This document shows positions 27,865-36,820 of a DNA stretch of 64,000 nucleotides, one piece after another. Where the stretch lies: the NCBI RefSeq assembly GCF_009617595.1, contig NZ_WIXK01000002.1:62001-126000 (forward strand), read 5' to 3'. Under the pieces are notes generated by a model that was not told where the DNA came from, did no database searches, and saw only the letters and a list, made by a program, of their open reading frames with translations. A program made the translations under genes and the position numbers. The stretch's first letter is position 1. Each line of letters opens with the position of its first letter. The stretch comes from Tritonibacter aquimaris (GTDB lineage Bacteria; Pseudomonadota; Alphaproteobacteria; Rhodobacterales; Rhodobacteraceae).

Positions 27865-28342
27865 CCTTGCGGAGGACATGAGTCTAGGTACGCATACGGT
27901 TTGTCTCTTTTCAGAGCGCGTGCGCAACCTCGGGCCTCACCACCCGAACCGATAGAAAAAAAATGATGCAGCAATGCAACAGGTGAAAACGCCAAAATCA
28001 CAGCGCCACCAGCATAAATTCTCAAGAAGAACTGAGACTTAAGTTACATATCTGCCAACCACAGTGTGATAGCCATGTATTTGCACAACACTGACTATCC
28101 GAGGTTGAAGTTCATCACTGCCCTCGTCGCGAATATACCCTTCCATCTTTAGAACTGGCGTTTTTCCGTTGTGAATCTTCTTCACGGCGGAATCAAAACA
28201 TCAGGCCACTGGTTAAAACAACGCCACCCCATTCGAACAATCAGGTGGCCCTTTGTGAAATAGATTACACAGACAACATTTCAGTTCAATAAAAATCTCA
28301 CAAGCCCGTGAGCTATATGGCAATTTTAAGAACCCCCAAAAC

Positions 28343-28370
28343 AGCAAAGGCCCCCAATATGGGAGCCTTC
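28343..28370 (-). terminator. Rho-independent terminator after the second porin gene
   Basis: On the minus strand AAGGCTCCC / GGGGGCCTT pairs across ATATT, followed by TGCTGTTTT. The stem is imperfect. Confidence 0.65.
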
Positions 28371-28408
28371 ACCGTTAAATCCGAAGGATTTAAGAATATT
28401 CGATCGAC

Positions 28409-29353
28409 TTAGAAGTCGAAGCGGATACCCAGATCTGCCAGGGTGTCGCCGTCGGTTTCTTGACCAACACCACCGCGCAGGGAAACACCGCCACCGAGGC
28501 TGTGCTTGAAGCCAACGCCGTAAACTTCGTCCAGGGAGTCAACACCGCTGTCTGCAACAACTGCAGTCAGAGTAGTTGCGGAAGAAACATCATAAGCAAC
28601 GGACAGACCATACGCTACTTCGTCAACCAGATCGTCTTCGCCAACAGTCAAGTTGTAAGACAGCTGACCCAGCTCACCGGAAACACCGATAATCCAGTAG
28701 CTTGTGTCTTCAAGAAGATCAAATGCTGCACGATCGGAGTCGCGGTCACCGTATACGATACCAGCGCTTACAACACCAAAATCATACGCGAAACCAATCT
28801 GGTAGTAGCTCCAGTGATCTTCCAGATCTACAGCTGCGTCTTCCGACTCTTCGGTGAAAGAGACCGCTGCAGTGAAATCACCTACGGTGTAGCGTGCCTT
28901 TACGGTCTGACGGTCAGGGTTACCTGAGCCAAAGCCGTTCGCGTCACCACCGAATGCGTCGGACTGCTCTACAAACGCGGTCAGGCCAACGCCGTTGCCG
29001 TAGAAGCTGACGATGTCGCCGGAGTCCAGAACGTCGGAGGTGTTACCCAGGTCCAGACGGAAGCCGCCGGTGGATACCCAGAAGCCAGCTGCGCCAGGAC
29101 CTGAGCCCGCTGCACCACCGGTTGATTTCTCATCAGATTGCAGACGGATGCGACCACCGAATTCAACACCAGCATCGCTCTCTGCGGTTGCGGTGATGTT
29201 CAGACGGAAGCGCTGCTCCAGACGAGTTTCTTTTGCTTCATTGCCTTCATCGTAGAACAGACCAAAACGGCCGTAACCGCCAAAGCTTACGTCTGCAGCT
29301 GCAACACCTGCGGTGGCGATCAGCGCGGTGGTAGCGAAGAGAATCTTTTTCAT
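28409..29353 (-). CDS. Rhodobacter-type porin (copy 2)
   Basis: 314 residues, a close tandem paralogue of copy 1. The signal peptide is identical over 20 residues, and KETRLEQRFR and the C-terminal GGGVSLRGGVGQETDGDTLADLGIRFDF region are nearly the same. Loops differ: copy 2 has STGGAAGSGPGAAGFWVS in the constriction region, a longer insertion around DRDSDRAAFDLLEDTSYW, and shorter acidic loops elsewhere. It is probably an outer-membrane trimeric channel with different selectivity or regulation. Both genes have their own leader and terminator, so they look independently transcribed. The duplication could allow switching of pores with salinity or nutrient supply, but this is inference. Confidence 0.92.
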   Translation of the reverse strand: MKKILFATTALIATAGVAAADVSFGGYGRFGLFYDEGNEAKETRLEQRFRLNITATAESDAGVEFGGRIRLQSDEKSTGGAAGSGPGAAGFWVSTGGFRLDLGNTSDVLDSGDIVSFYGNGVGLTAFVEQSDAFGGDANGFGSGNPDRQTVKARYTVGDFTAAVSFTEESEDAAVDLEDHWSYYQIGFAYDFGVVSAGIVYGDRDSDRAAFDLLEDTSYWIIGVSGELGQLSYNLTVGEDDLVDEVAYGLSVAYDVSSATTLTAVVADSGVDSLDEVYGVGFKHSLGGGVSLRGGVGQETDGDTLADLGIRFDF

Positions 29354-29921
29354 GATTTTCCCTCGGGTTGTAGATTTCCTATCCCAAACAGCACATCCCG
29401 CGCTTGTCTGAGTACGAGAGTGTTATCGCACCTCCAAAAGTTTTCACAACTGCGTGACGGCTTGAGTGAATTCAATCACACAAAGATGATGCATCGATGC
29501 CACAGTTGTTACCATCGATGTCACACCCCTGACACACAACTGCGCTTGACGAAGGCATTGTTTTAATTTGATTTTATCAGCTATTTCGCAACTGCCGCCA
29601 TCCCCCAACCGGGGCAAGCAAGTTTTTGCCAACTGAAATCTGCCCCCCTCAAAGCGGGAGATTTTCGCAGAATCGAACAGCTCAAAGCAGGTGAGAGTTG
29701 TTAGCGCCCATACAGTTCAGCCAAAACGATACCGCAGAAAGCGTATATATATAATGTGTCGCCAACCACCGCTCAAAACAGCGATGGCCAGAATCGATTC
29801 CGCGCTCAATCACCGCTGCAAGCCCCATCAACGGCCTAAAGAACCACATGCTAGGCCAATCGGCCGCAAGAATAGGCTTGTTGCATTGCTCAGGGTTGTC
29901 TAGGACTTGAAGGCAATCGAA
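29354..29921. other. 568-base gene-free stretch upstream of porin copy 2 and the DUF3576 gene
   Basis: Divergent control region. It contains the porin-2 leader, two CATCGATG palindromes at 29492-29499 and 29513-29520, several TGTGAC/GTCACA-like half-sites, and an AT-rich TATATATATAAT tract near 29743-29754 that could be a -10 region for the plus-strand gene. I see no supported ORF. Confidence 0.55.
29492..29520. promoter_or_regulatory. Paired CATCGATG palindromes, candidate operator
   Basis: Two identical eight-base palindromes are 21 bases apart centre to centre, two helical turns, about 140-165 bases upstream of the porin-2 start. This spacing would place two bound dimers on the same DNA face. 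The regulator is unknown. Confidence 0.4.
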
Positions 29922-30449
29922 ATGACGAACGGAAGCTGCCGAAAAATGCGTTGGATTGTGAATTTGGCACTGGTCGCAACTCTGGCCATTACGGCAGGCT
30001 GCGGTGTCTTGGGAAAGCGTGACGAGGCCAAGAAAGCCACGGGAAACTCGGGTGAGTTCCTCGATCGGGAACGCGCCATCGAAGAAGGCCTGCCTGTTGA
30101 AGGCCGCACCACCCTGTTTGATGCCTTCAAACGCGGCAAAGGTGAACAGAGCGTTCAAGTGAACCGCTATCTCTGGGCGGCCTCGCTGGAAGTTCTGGAT
30201 TTTCTGCCCGTTCAATCCGTTGATCCTTTCACCGGCGTTATTGTCACCGGATTTGGCAACCCGCCCGGCGGCAACCAAGCTTATCGTGCAACTGTGCACA
30301 TCAAAGACCCAGCGCTTGATGCGCGCTCGCTGAATGTTGCACTGCAAACCCGCAATGGCCGTGCGGTCAGCGCAGGCACCGCACGTGCGGTAGAAGATGC
30401 AATTCTGTCGCGTGCACGTCAGCTGCGCATTGCCGATAAAAAGTTCTGA
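29922..30449 (+). CDS. DUF3576 family lipoprotein
   Basis: 175 residues from the ATG at 29922; the ATG at 29946 with GGAAG upstream is a close rival, and TTG 29907 is also in frame. A lipoprotein signal peptide runs through WIVNLALVATLAITAGC, with the lipobox cysteine followed by GVLG. The mature part has the DUF3576 pattern: VNRYLWAASLEVLDFLPVQSVDPFTGVIVTGFG and ARQLRIADKKF at the end. The family is confined to alphaproteobacteria and its function is unknown. It regularly precedes leuS and the LPS assembly gene lptE, which suggests a role in the envelope. A terminator-like hairpin separates it from leuS. Confidence 0.85.
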   Translation: MTNGSCRKMRWIVNLALVATLAITAGCGVLGKRDEAKKATGNSGEFLDRERAIEEGLPVEGRTTLFDAFKRGKGEQSVQVNRYLWAASLEVLDFLPVQSVDPFTGVIVTGFGNPPGGNQAYRATVHIKDPALDARSLNVALQTRNGRAVSAGTARAVEDAILSRARQLRIADKKF

Positions 30450-30503
30450 TCCCGGCAAAGTATGTGGCGGACTGGATTCGCCGAACAAACACACGTATTA
30501 CAG

Positions 30504-30528
30504 CGCCGGGTCATGCACCCGGCGTTTT
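30504..30528 (+). terminator. Terminator or attenuator hairpin in the leuS leader
   Basis: CGCCGGGT at 30504-30511 pairs with ACCCGGCG at 30517-30524 across CATGC and is followed by TTTT. It ends about 20 bases before the leuS start codon, leaving little room for a separate promoter. Confidence 0.7.
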
Positions 30529-30548
30529 CATGCAAAGGACCGCTCAAG

Positions 30549-33104
30549 ATGTCGCGTTACGAAGCCTCGCAAGTCGAAGCGAAATGGCAGGAGGCCTGGG
30601 AAGCGGCCTCGATCTTTGAAGCCAAGCCAACGGCGGATAAGCCGAAGTACTATGTGCTAGAGATGTTCCCCTACCCCTCCGGGAAGCTGCACATGGGACA
30701 CGTGCGCAACTACACGATGGGCGATGTCATCGCGCGCTATAAGCTGTCTACCGGGCACAATGTGCTGCACCCGATGGGGTTTGATGCCTTTGGCATGCCC
30801 GCGGAAAACGCCGCGATGGCCATTGGTGGCCACCCGAAGGAATGGACCTACAACAATATTGACACGATGGTTGAGCAGATGAAGCCGCTTGGCCTCTCGC
30901 TTGATTGGTCGCGCATGTTTGCCACCTGTGATGTGGAATATTACGGCCAGCAGCAGTCGTTGTTCCTCGACTTCCTCGAAAAAGGTCTGGTCTACCGCAA
31001 AAACGCGGTGGTGAACTGGGATCCGATTGATATGACCGTGCTTGCCAACGAGCAGGTGGAAAATGGCCGGGGCTGGCGTTCGGGCGCACTGGTTGAGCGT
31101 CGCGAGCTGACTCAATGGTTCTTTAAGATCGCGGACCACTCCGAAGAACTGCTCTCCGCGCTGGATACCCTTGAAAACTGGCCGGCCAAGGTCCGTCTGA
31201 TGCAGGAAAACTGGATCGGCAAATCCCGTGGTCTGCAATTTGGGTTTGAACGTCTGGACGGCGGCGCGCCGATCGACGTTTACACCACCCGTCCCGACAC
31301 CTTGATGGGTGCGTCCTTTGTTGGCATCTCTCCAGATCACCCGATTGCCAAAGAACTGGAGGCTGCGGACCCAAAAGTCGCCGAGTTTGTCGCCGAATGC
31401 CGCAAAGGCGGCACCACCGAAGAAGCGATTGAAACCGCTGAGAAGCTTGGCCTTGATACCGGCATCCGCGTGAAACACCCGCTGGACCCCAACTGGGAGC
31501 TGCCGGTCTGGATCGCAAACTTCATCCTGATGGATTATGGCACCGGCGCGATTTTTGCCTGCCCGGCGCATGATCAGCGCGATTTTGAATTTGCGACCAA
31601 ATACGATCTGCCAATCATTCCAGTGTTTGAAGATCCGGCAAACCCTGGTGAGCTGAGCGAAGCTTATGTTCCAACCAAGGCGGAAAAAGTTCGCTATGTA
31701 AAAGGTTTCGCAGGCGAGGCTGAGCAAACAGGCGAAGCAGGTGTGAACACTGCTGTCGATAAAGCCGAAGCTGAGGGCTGGGGCGAAGGCGTCACCAAAT
31801 ACCGCCTGCGTGATTGGGGCCTGTCGCGTCAGCGCTATTGGGGCTGCCCAATTCCGGTGGTGCATTGTGAAAAATGCGGCGTGGTTCCCGAGAAGAAAGA
31901 GAACCTGCCAATTGAGCTGCCCGATGATGTGACGTTTGATCAGCCGGGCAACCCGCTAGACCGTCATCCGACCTGGCGCCAGTGCAAATGCCCGGCATGT
32001 GGTGAACCTGCGCTGCGCGAAACCGACACGATGGACACATTTGTCGATTCGAGCTGGTATTTCGCCCGTTTCACCGCGCCACACGCAAACACGCCCACCG
32101 ATATGGCCGAGGCCGAATATTGGATGAACGTGGATCAATACATCGGTGGTATCGAACACGCGATCCTGCACCTGCTGTATTCACGCTTCTTTGCCCGTGC
32201 GATGCAGATCTGTGGCCACCTGCCGGAAAAATCGATTGAACCGTTTGATGCGCTCTTCACGCAGGGCATGGTGACCCACGCGATCTTTGAAAACGCCGAG
32301 CGCAAGGATGAAAACGGCCGCACCCTTTATCACTATCCGGCAGAAGTCGAAGAGCGTGATGGTGGCACCTTTGTCAAAGAGACCGGTGAAAAGATCAAAG
32401 TGATTCCATCGGCAAAGATGTCCAAATCCAAAAACAACGTGGTGGATCCGCTGGCGATTATCTCTGCCTATGGTGCCGATACCGCGCGTTGGTTTGTGCT
32501 GTCTGATTCCCCGCCGGAACGGGATGTGGAATGGACTGCATCCGGGGCTGAGGCCGCACATAAACACCTGTCGCGCGTCTACCGTATCGCAGCTGATGCT
32601 GCTGCGCTGGACGCTGGTGAAGGCAAAGATGATGATGCGCTCTTACGTGAAATGCACAAAGCCATCCGGGATGTCACCTTGGGCGTCGAGAGCTTTGGCT
32701 TTAACGCCTCAATCGCAAAGCTTTATGGTTTCACCAACACATTGGCGAAATCCAAGGCGGGCGGCACGGCAAAACAACAGGCCGCCAAGGTTCTCGCGCA
32801 GCTGATGTCACCGATGACCCCGCACCTGTCCGAAGCCATCTGGGAAATGCTTGGGGGTGAAGGTTTGATTGCAAAAGCTCCATGGCCCATTGCAGATGAG
32901 GCGATGCTGGTTGAAGACACCGTGGTCATGCCAATTCAGATCAACGGTAAGCGCCGGGGTGAAATTGAAGTGGCTAAGGATATGGATAAATCCGAGGTTG
33001 AAAAAATCGCCCTCGCCCATGAAGCTGTGCAAAGAACACTGAATGGCAACGCGCCGAAGAAGGTGATCGTAGTTCCGGGTCGTATCGTCAATGTCGTGGC
33101 TTAA
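30549..33104 (+). CDS. leuS: Leucyl-tRNA synthetase
   Basis: 851 residues from the ATG at 30549, preceded by AAAGGA; the in-frame ATG at 30462 lies upstream of a terminator-like hairpin and is not used. The class I signatures are [19 protein letters not shown] (HIGH-type) near residue 40 and [10 protein letters not shown] (KMSKS) in the last third. The CP1 editing domain sits between, with a [12 protein letters not shown] strand. A zinc-ribbon-like CEKCG...CPACG insert is present. It charges tRNA-Leu with leucine. A tRNA-Leu(CAG) gene lies elsewhere in the window. The gene overlaps lptE by 14 bases, so the two are probably coupled. Confidence 0.97.
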   Translation: MSRYEASQVEAKWQEAWEAASIFEAKPTADKPKYYVLEMFPYPSGKLHMGHVRNYTMGDVIARYKLSTGHNVLHPMGFDAFGMPAENAAMAIGGHPKEWTYNNIDTMVEQMKPLGLSLDWSRMFATCDVEYYGQQQSLFLDFLEKGLVYRKNAVVNWDPIDMTVLANEQVENGRGWRSGALVERRELTQWFFKIADHSEELLSALDTLENWPAKVRLMQENWIGKSRGLQFGFERLDGGAPIDVYTTRPDTLMGASFVGISPDHPIAKELEAADPKVAEFVAECRKGGTTEEAIETAEKLGLDTGIRVKHPLDPNWELPVWIANFILMDYGTGAIFACPAHDQRDFEFATKYDLPIIPVFEDPANPGELSEAYVPTKAEKVRYVKGFAGEAEQTGEAGVNTAVDKAEAEGWGEGVTKYRLRDWGLSRQRYWGCPIPVVHCEKCGVVPEKKENLPIELPDDVTFDQPGNPLDRHPTWRQCKCPACGEPALRETDTMDTFVDSSWYFARFTAPHANTPTDMAEAEYWMNVDQYIGGIEHAILHLLYSRFFARAMQICGHLPEKSIEPFDALFTQGMVTHAIFENAERKDENGRTLYHYPAEVEERDGGTFVKETGEKIKVIPSAKMSKSKNNVVDPLAIISAYGADTARWFVLSDSPPERDVEWTASGAEAAHKHLSRVYRIAADAAALDAGEGKDDDALLREMHKAIRDVTLGVESFGFNASIAKLYGFTNTLAKSKAGGTAKQQAAKVLAQLMSPMTPHLSEAIWEMLGGEGLIAKAPWPIADEAMLVEDTVVMPIQINGKRRGEIEVAKDMDKSEVEKIALAHEAVQRTLNGNAPKKVIVVPGRIVNVVA

Positions 33105-33600
33105 ACATATACTGCTTCTGCCGCTGGTGCTCCTTGTGGGTGCCTGCGGCTTTACTCCGGTGCATGCGCCGGGCGGTGCAGGGCATGCACTGTATGATCG
33201 GGTGCTGGTTGCCGCGCCTGAAAAAGTGAAATCCAACAGCGATGTCGCTGCCTATGCATTGGTGCGCTCACTGGAGGAAAAACTCGGTCGTGGCACCTTG
33301 CAGGCCTATCAGCTTGATCTTGAGCTTGAGCAAAAAAGCGAAGGTCAGGCGATTACCGCAGACAATGACATCACGCGCTTCTCTGTGGAAGGCACCGCAA
33401 AATACACGCTGACACGTCTTTCTGATGGGGTTGTGATGGCCAGCGGCACCGCCAAAAACTTCACTGGCTACTCAGCCACAGGTTCAACTGTGGAAACCCT
33501 TGCCGGAGAACGCGACGCCGAAGAACGCCTGATGGAGATCTTGGCCAATCAAATCGTAACACGGCTCTATTCAAACGCTGATATTGCGGCGGCGCAATGA
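33091..33600 (+). CDS. lptE: LPS-assembly lipoprotein LptE
   Basis: 169 residues. The signal peptide ends in the lipobox LVGACGF with the lipidated cysteine at residue 19. The rest is short, with the alternating pattern of the LptE sandwich: [70 protein letters not shown], and [18 protein letters not shown]. It plugs and assembles the LptD barrel that places LPS in the outer leaflet. The start codon lies inside the end of leuS and its stop overlaps the start of holA by four bases. Confidence 0.88.
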   Translation: MSWLKHILLLPLVLLVGACGFTPVHAPGGAGHALYDRVLVAAPEKVKSNSDVAAYALVRSLEEKLGRGTLQAYQLDLELEQKSEGQAITADNDITRFSVEGTAKYTLTRLSDGVVMASGTAKNFTGYSATGSTVETLAGERDAEERLMEILANQIVTRLYSNADIAAAQ

Positions 33601-34625
33601 AGCTCAACACCCGCGAGGCAGATGGCTATTTCGCACGACCAGATGCCGACAAAACCGGCATTCTGATCTATGGTGCCGATGCCATGCGGGTGGCGCTTAA
33701 ACGTCAGCAGTTGCTTGCCGCTCTTCTTGGCCCAACCGCCGAAGAAGAAATGCGTCTGGCGCGCATGCCGGGAACAGATTTACGCAAAGATCCCGCACAG
33801 CTGCTCGATGCGGTAAAGGCGGTTGGTTTTTTCCCCGGCCCACGTGCGGTCTTTGTCGAGGGGGCCAATGACAGTGCCACCCCCGCAATCCTCAGCGCGC
33901 TGGAAGAATGGGCGCCGGGAGATGCGCAGATTGTCATCACTGCAGGGCAGCTCAAAGCCTCATCCAAGCTGCGCAAAGCCTTTGAAACTCACAATAATGC
34001 CTTTGCGGTAGGGATCTACGATGATCCCCCCTCCCGCAGTGAGATTGAACGTATTCTGGGCGAGGCGCAGATCAAAGACGTCCCCAATGACAGCATGTCG
34101 GCACTTGTGGATATCGCCAATGACATCGGCCCCGGCGATTTCTCCCGCATGATCGAAAAGCTGGCACTGTATAAACATGGCGACAATAGCGCGCTGGCGA
34201 TCGAAGATATTGATGCGGTCGCGCCGCAATCGACCGAGGCTGCGCTGGATGATTTGCTGAACATCGTGGCCGAAGGGCGCACCACTGAAATCGGCCCGGT
34301 TCTGGGGCGGCTGCAGGCGCAGGGCACACAGGCCGTGTCATTGTGCATTGGCGCGACGCGGCATTTCCGCAGGCTTTATACTGTGGCCTCAGATCCCGGT
34401 GGCCCGGCACAGGGCATTGACCGCCTGCGCCCCCCGCTTTATGGCAAACGCCGCGACCGGGTGTTGCGTCAGGCGCAGGGCTGGGGCGCAAACCGGCTTG
34501 AAACCGCGCTTACTGTGCTGACAGACGCAGACCTACAACTGCGTTCCGCCGGGCAAACCGCACCGGCGCTGGCGCTGATGGAACGCGCTTTGATCCGGCT
34601 CTCAATACTGAGCCGCGCCCGTTAA
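33597..34625 (+). CDS. holA: DNA polymerase III subunit delta
   Basis: 342 residues. The AAA-like domain begins with GILIYGADAMRVALKRQQLLAALLG, lacking a functional Walker A as is normal for delta. Later parts (LKASSKLRKAFE, MSALVDIANDIGPGDFSRMIEKLALY, AVSLCIGATRHFRRLYTV) fit the three-domain HolA layout, and the C-terminal collar region ends in MERALIRLSILSRAR. The protein opens the beta clamp within the clamp loader. The ATGA overlap with lptE signals translational coupling in the leuS-lptE-holA unit that is conserved in proteobacteria. Confidence 0.92.
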   Translation: MKLNTREADGYFARPDADKTGILIYGADAMRVALKRQQLLAALLGPTAEEEMRLARMPGTDLRKDPAQLLDAVKAVGFFPGPRAVFVEGANDSATPAILSALEEWAPGDAQIVITAGQLKASSKLRKAFETHNNAFAVGIYDDPPSRSEIERILGEAQIKDVPNDSMSALVDIANDIGPGDFSRMIEKLALYKHGDNSALAIEDIDAVAPQSTEAALDDLLNIVAEGRTTEIGPVLGRLQAQGTQAVSLCIGATRHFRRLYTVASDPGGPAQGIDRLRPPLYGKRRDRVLRQAQGWGANRLETALTVLTDADLQLRSAGQTAPALALMERALIRLSILSRAR

Positions 34626-34696
34626 CGCGAGGTCGCACTTGATTGGCGGCGCCCTCATGCCCATCGTTATGCAAACGTCAGAGCGATGAGGCTAAA

Positions 34697-35287
34697 ATGT
34701 ATACTGTGATTGGATTGCCAGCGACCCGCGCTGCCCGTGTTCTTTGGGCGCTTGAGGAACTGGAGCAGCAATATCAGCTGGAACCACATCCCCCACGCAG
34801 TGACGCGGTGCTTGCAATCAGCCCATCCGGCAAAATCCCCATTCTGCGTGATGGTGATTTCACGCTGACTGACTCCTCGGCCATCATGCAATATCTGGCC
34901 GATAAGCACAGCGGGCTTTTGGCGGCAGCGGGCAGCCAGCAACGGGCGCTCCAAAACGCAATGATCTTTCGCCTGATGGATGAAATTGATGCGCTGCTTT
35001 GGGTCAATGCGCGCCACAAGATCATCCTGCCCGAAGAGCACCGGGTGCCCGCGCTTAAGAACAGCATTGTCTGGGAACTGAACCAAAACATTGATCGTCT
35101 CGCTCAGGAAAAGAACGGCCCGTTTCTGTGTGGCGAAGACTTCACCGCCGCAGACATCATTTTCACCCACTGCATGGGATGGGCAAAGTCAGCCAATATT
35201 GAGATAAGCAACAAAGAGATGCTGGAACACGCCAAAGAAATGCGCGCGCGCCCTGCGTTTCAGCGAGTTTTACCGCTGCTCAAGTAA
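34697..35287 (+). CDS. Glutathione S-transferase family protein
   Basis: 196 residues from the ATG at 34697, six bases after GAGG; the frame open to 34643 is not needed. The N-terminal thioredoxin-fold half has TVIGLPATRAARVLWALEELE, SPSGKIPILRDGDFTLTDSSAIMQYL with the cis-proline and the glutathione-binding DSSAI, and the C-terminal helical half has GPFLCGEDFTAADIIFTHCMGW. It conjugates or reduces substrates with glutathione in the cytosol; the class is not clear. The last 28 bases overlap the convergent flavoprotein gene. Confidence 0.88.
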   Translation: MYTVIGLPATRAARVLWALEELEQQYQLEPHPPRSDAVLAISPSGKIPILRDGDFTLTDSSAIMQYLADKHSGLLAAAGSQQRALQNAMIFRLMDEIDALLWVNARHKIILPEEHRVPALKNSIVWELNQNIDRLAQEKNGPFLCGEDFTAADIIFTHCMGWAKSANIEISNKEMLEHAKEMRARPAFQRVLPLLK

Positions 35288-36474
35288 CGCAAAACGCCCG
35301 CACCCGCGCAGCGCCCAGTGGCAAAACAACCGGTGAGCAAATAACCACCGGTGGGCGCTTCCCAGTCGAGCATTTCTCCGGCGCAAAAAGTGCCGGGGAG
35401 CGCGGCCAGCATCAGATCATCTGTCACCGCAGATTGGCACACCCCACCCGCAGTCGAGATCGCCTCATCCAACGGGCGGATATCCCAGCCTTTGATCGGT
35501 AGACGTTTCACCAAGGCAGGCCAATCCTCGGGCGCAAGCTTCTGCCCGGCATTCATTTCATTAAACAACGCCACTTTGGCCGGTGGCAGGCGAAGAGTCT
35601 TTTTCAACCACGGCGACAGGCGCGCTTTTTGTAGCGATTTTGGCAAGCGTGCGCGCACCGCGTCCAGTGTCACATCGGGCATTAGATCCACGTGAAACGT
35701 TGCACCCTGCCGCAAAGCAGGCGTCAGCGAATAAAGCCCGCCCCCTTCCAGGCCTCGCGCGGATAGGATCGCCTCACCCCGGCTGCTAAGATCGCCCGCA
35801 TGCCATCGCACCGATTTGAGCGCTGCACCAAAATGGGGCTGCATGTGATCACTCCAGCGCAGCGACAGCGCGGCGTTTGCCGGGGCAAATTCTGTGCACT
35901 CCACGGCGCGATCGCGCAAAATATCCGCCCATGCGCCATCTGATCCCAGCCGCGCCCAGCTTGCCCCGCCCAGCGCCAGAACGGTTGCGCGCGCAGAAAT
36001 CAGCTGCTCCCCATCCGGGGTCGAAAATCGCAGCGCATCACCGTCCCACCCGTTCCAATACCAACGGGTGCGGATCTCAACACCCTGGCGCTGCAATCGC
36101 ACGACCCAATTGCGCAACAGCGGTGATGCCTTCATGACCTTTGGAAACACTCGGCCGGTTGAACCAGTAAAAAGCTCCTGCCCAAGACCGCGTGCCCAGC
36201 TTTGAACAGCATCAGCATCAAAGGCGCGCAACATGGGCGCAAGCCAGTCTTGCGCCGTGCCAAAATGCGAAAGCAGATCGCATAGGGGTTCATCCTTGGT
36301 AAGATTGAGCCCAGACTTTCCGGCCATCAGAAACTTGCGCGCAATCGATGGTTTCGCCTCAAGCACCAGAACCCGACGACCTGCGGCAGAGATCACATCT
36401 GCGGCCATCAGCCCCGCCGGACCGGCACCAATCACAACTGCATCCCATTCCATCGGTTTTTCTGCTCTTGTCAT
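35260..36474 (-). CDS. HI0933/TIGR03862-type flavoprotein
   Basis: 404 residues from the ATG at 36474, which has GGAA nine bases upstream; ATGs at 36492, 36489 and 36453 are rivals. The FAD strand is WDAVVIGAGPAGLMAADVISAAG. FLMAGKSGLNLTKDEP and the C-terminal FCAGEMLDWEAPTGGYLLTGCFATGR are typical of the HI0933 superfamily. No partner domain is present. Family members are called BaiN-like or 'NAD(P)/FAD-dependent oxidoreductase' and have no firm substrate. It is divergent from the tiny HNH gene, with the 5' ends about 50 bases apart, and convergent with the glutathione transferase gene. Confidence 0.85.
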   Translation of the reverse strand: MTRAEKPMEWDAVVIGAGPAGLMAADVISAAGRRVLVLEAKPSIARKFLMAGKSGLNLTKDEPLCDLLSHFGTAQDWLAPMLRAFDADAVQSWARGLGQELFTGSTGRVFPKVMKASPLLRNWVVRLQRQGVEIRTRWYWNGWDGDALRFSTPDGEQLISARATVLALGGASWARLGSDGAWADILRDRAVECTEFAPANAALSLRWSDHMQPHFGAALKSVRWHAGDLSSRGEAILSARGLEGGGLYSLTPALRQGATFHVDLMPDVTLDAVRARLPKSLQKARLSPWLKKTLRLPPAKVALFNEMNAGQKLAPEDWPALVKRLPIKGWDIRPLDEAISTAGGVCQSAVTDDLMLAALPGTFCAGEMLDWEAPTGGYLLTGCFATGRCAGAGVLRYLSSGKTR

Positions 36475-36526
36475 ATCGCGTTGTTCCATCATGTAATGGA
36501 AGACACCGTTTTTGACGAGACCTGCC

Positions 36527-36820
36527 ATGGAAGAGCCGATCTGCCCGCTCTGTGAACGCCCGATCCCAGCGCATGTGCCGCAAAGCCAGCATCACCTGAT
36601 CCCCAGGCTGAAGGGCGGCAAGGGCGGACCAACGGTCTTGCTGCACCACATCTGCCACAAAGAGATTCACGCGAGCCTGACTGAAACTGAGCTCGCGCGT
36701 GACTATTCAACAATTTCTGCCCTGCGCAGCCACCCAAGGCTTGCGAAATTCATCAACTGGGTGTCAAAGCGCCCAGCTGACTTTCAATCGCGCGTGCCCG
36801 GAAAACGACGAAACCGCTAG
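36527..36820 (+). CDS. Small HNH endonuclease domain protein
   Basis: 97 residues from the ATG at 36527. It is almost only an HNH fold: a CPLC zinc knuckle at residues 6-9, the first histidines in QHHLIPRLKGG (22-30), and LLHHICHKEIH (38-48) with the second histidine pair. This is the beta-beta-alpha-metal core that nicks or cuts DNA. There is no other domain, and homologues without a partner are common in alphaproteobacteria. It is not inside a phage or mobile element here. The stop overlaps the end of the convergent crotonase gene by four bases. Whether it is a housekeeping nuclease or a repurposed fold is open. Confidence 0.83.
   Translation: MEEPICPLCERPIPAHVPQSQHHLIPRLKGGKGGPTVLLHHICHKEIHASLTETELARDYSTISALRSHPRLAKFINWVSKRPADFQSRVPGKRRNR

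Larger units (their letters stand above)
27830..28408. other. 579-base gene-free stretch between the two porin genes
   Basis: No supported ORF. It holds the promoter and leader of porin copy 1, including a GGGTTTAG / CTAAACCC hairpin at about 27839-27864 right before the ribosome site, and the terminator of porin copy 2 at 28347-28370. The middle part is AT-rich compared with neighbours and shows no clear tRNA or repeat. Confidence 0.6.

Noticed and set aside
29682-30494. Minus-strand frame of 270 codons across the DUF3576 gene
   Set aside because: Antisense to a lipoprotein gene with signal peptide and conserved place before leuS; composition not protein-like.
30657-31865. Minus-strand frame of 402 codons inside leuS
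   Set aside because: The plus strand carries the class I synthetase motifs over the whole length; the antisense frame has no motif.
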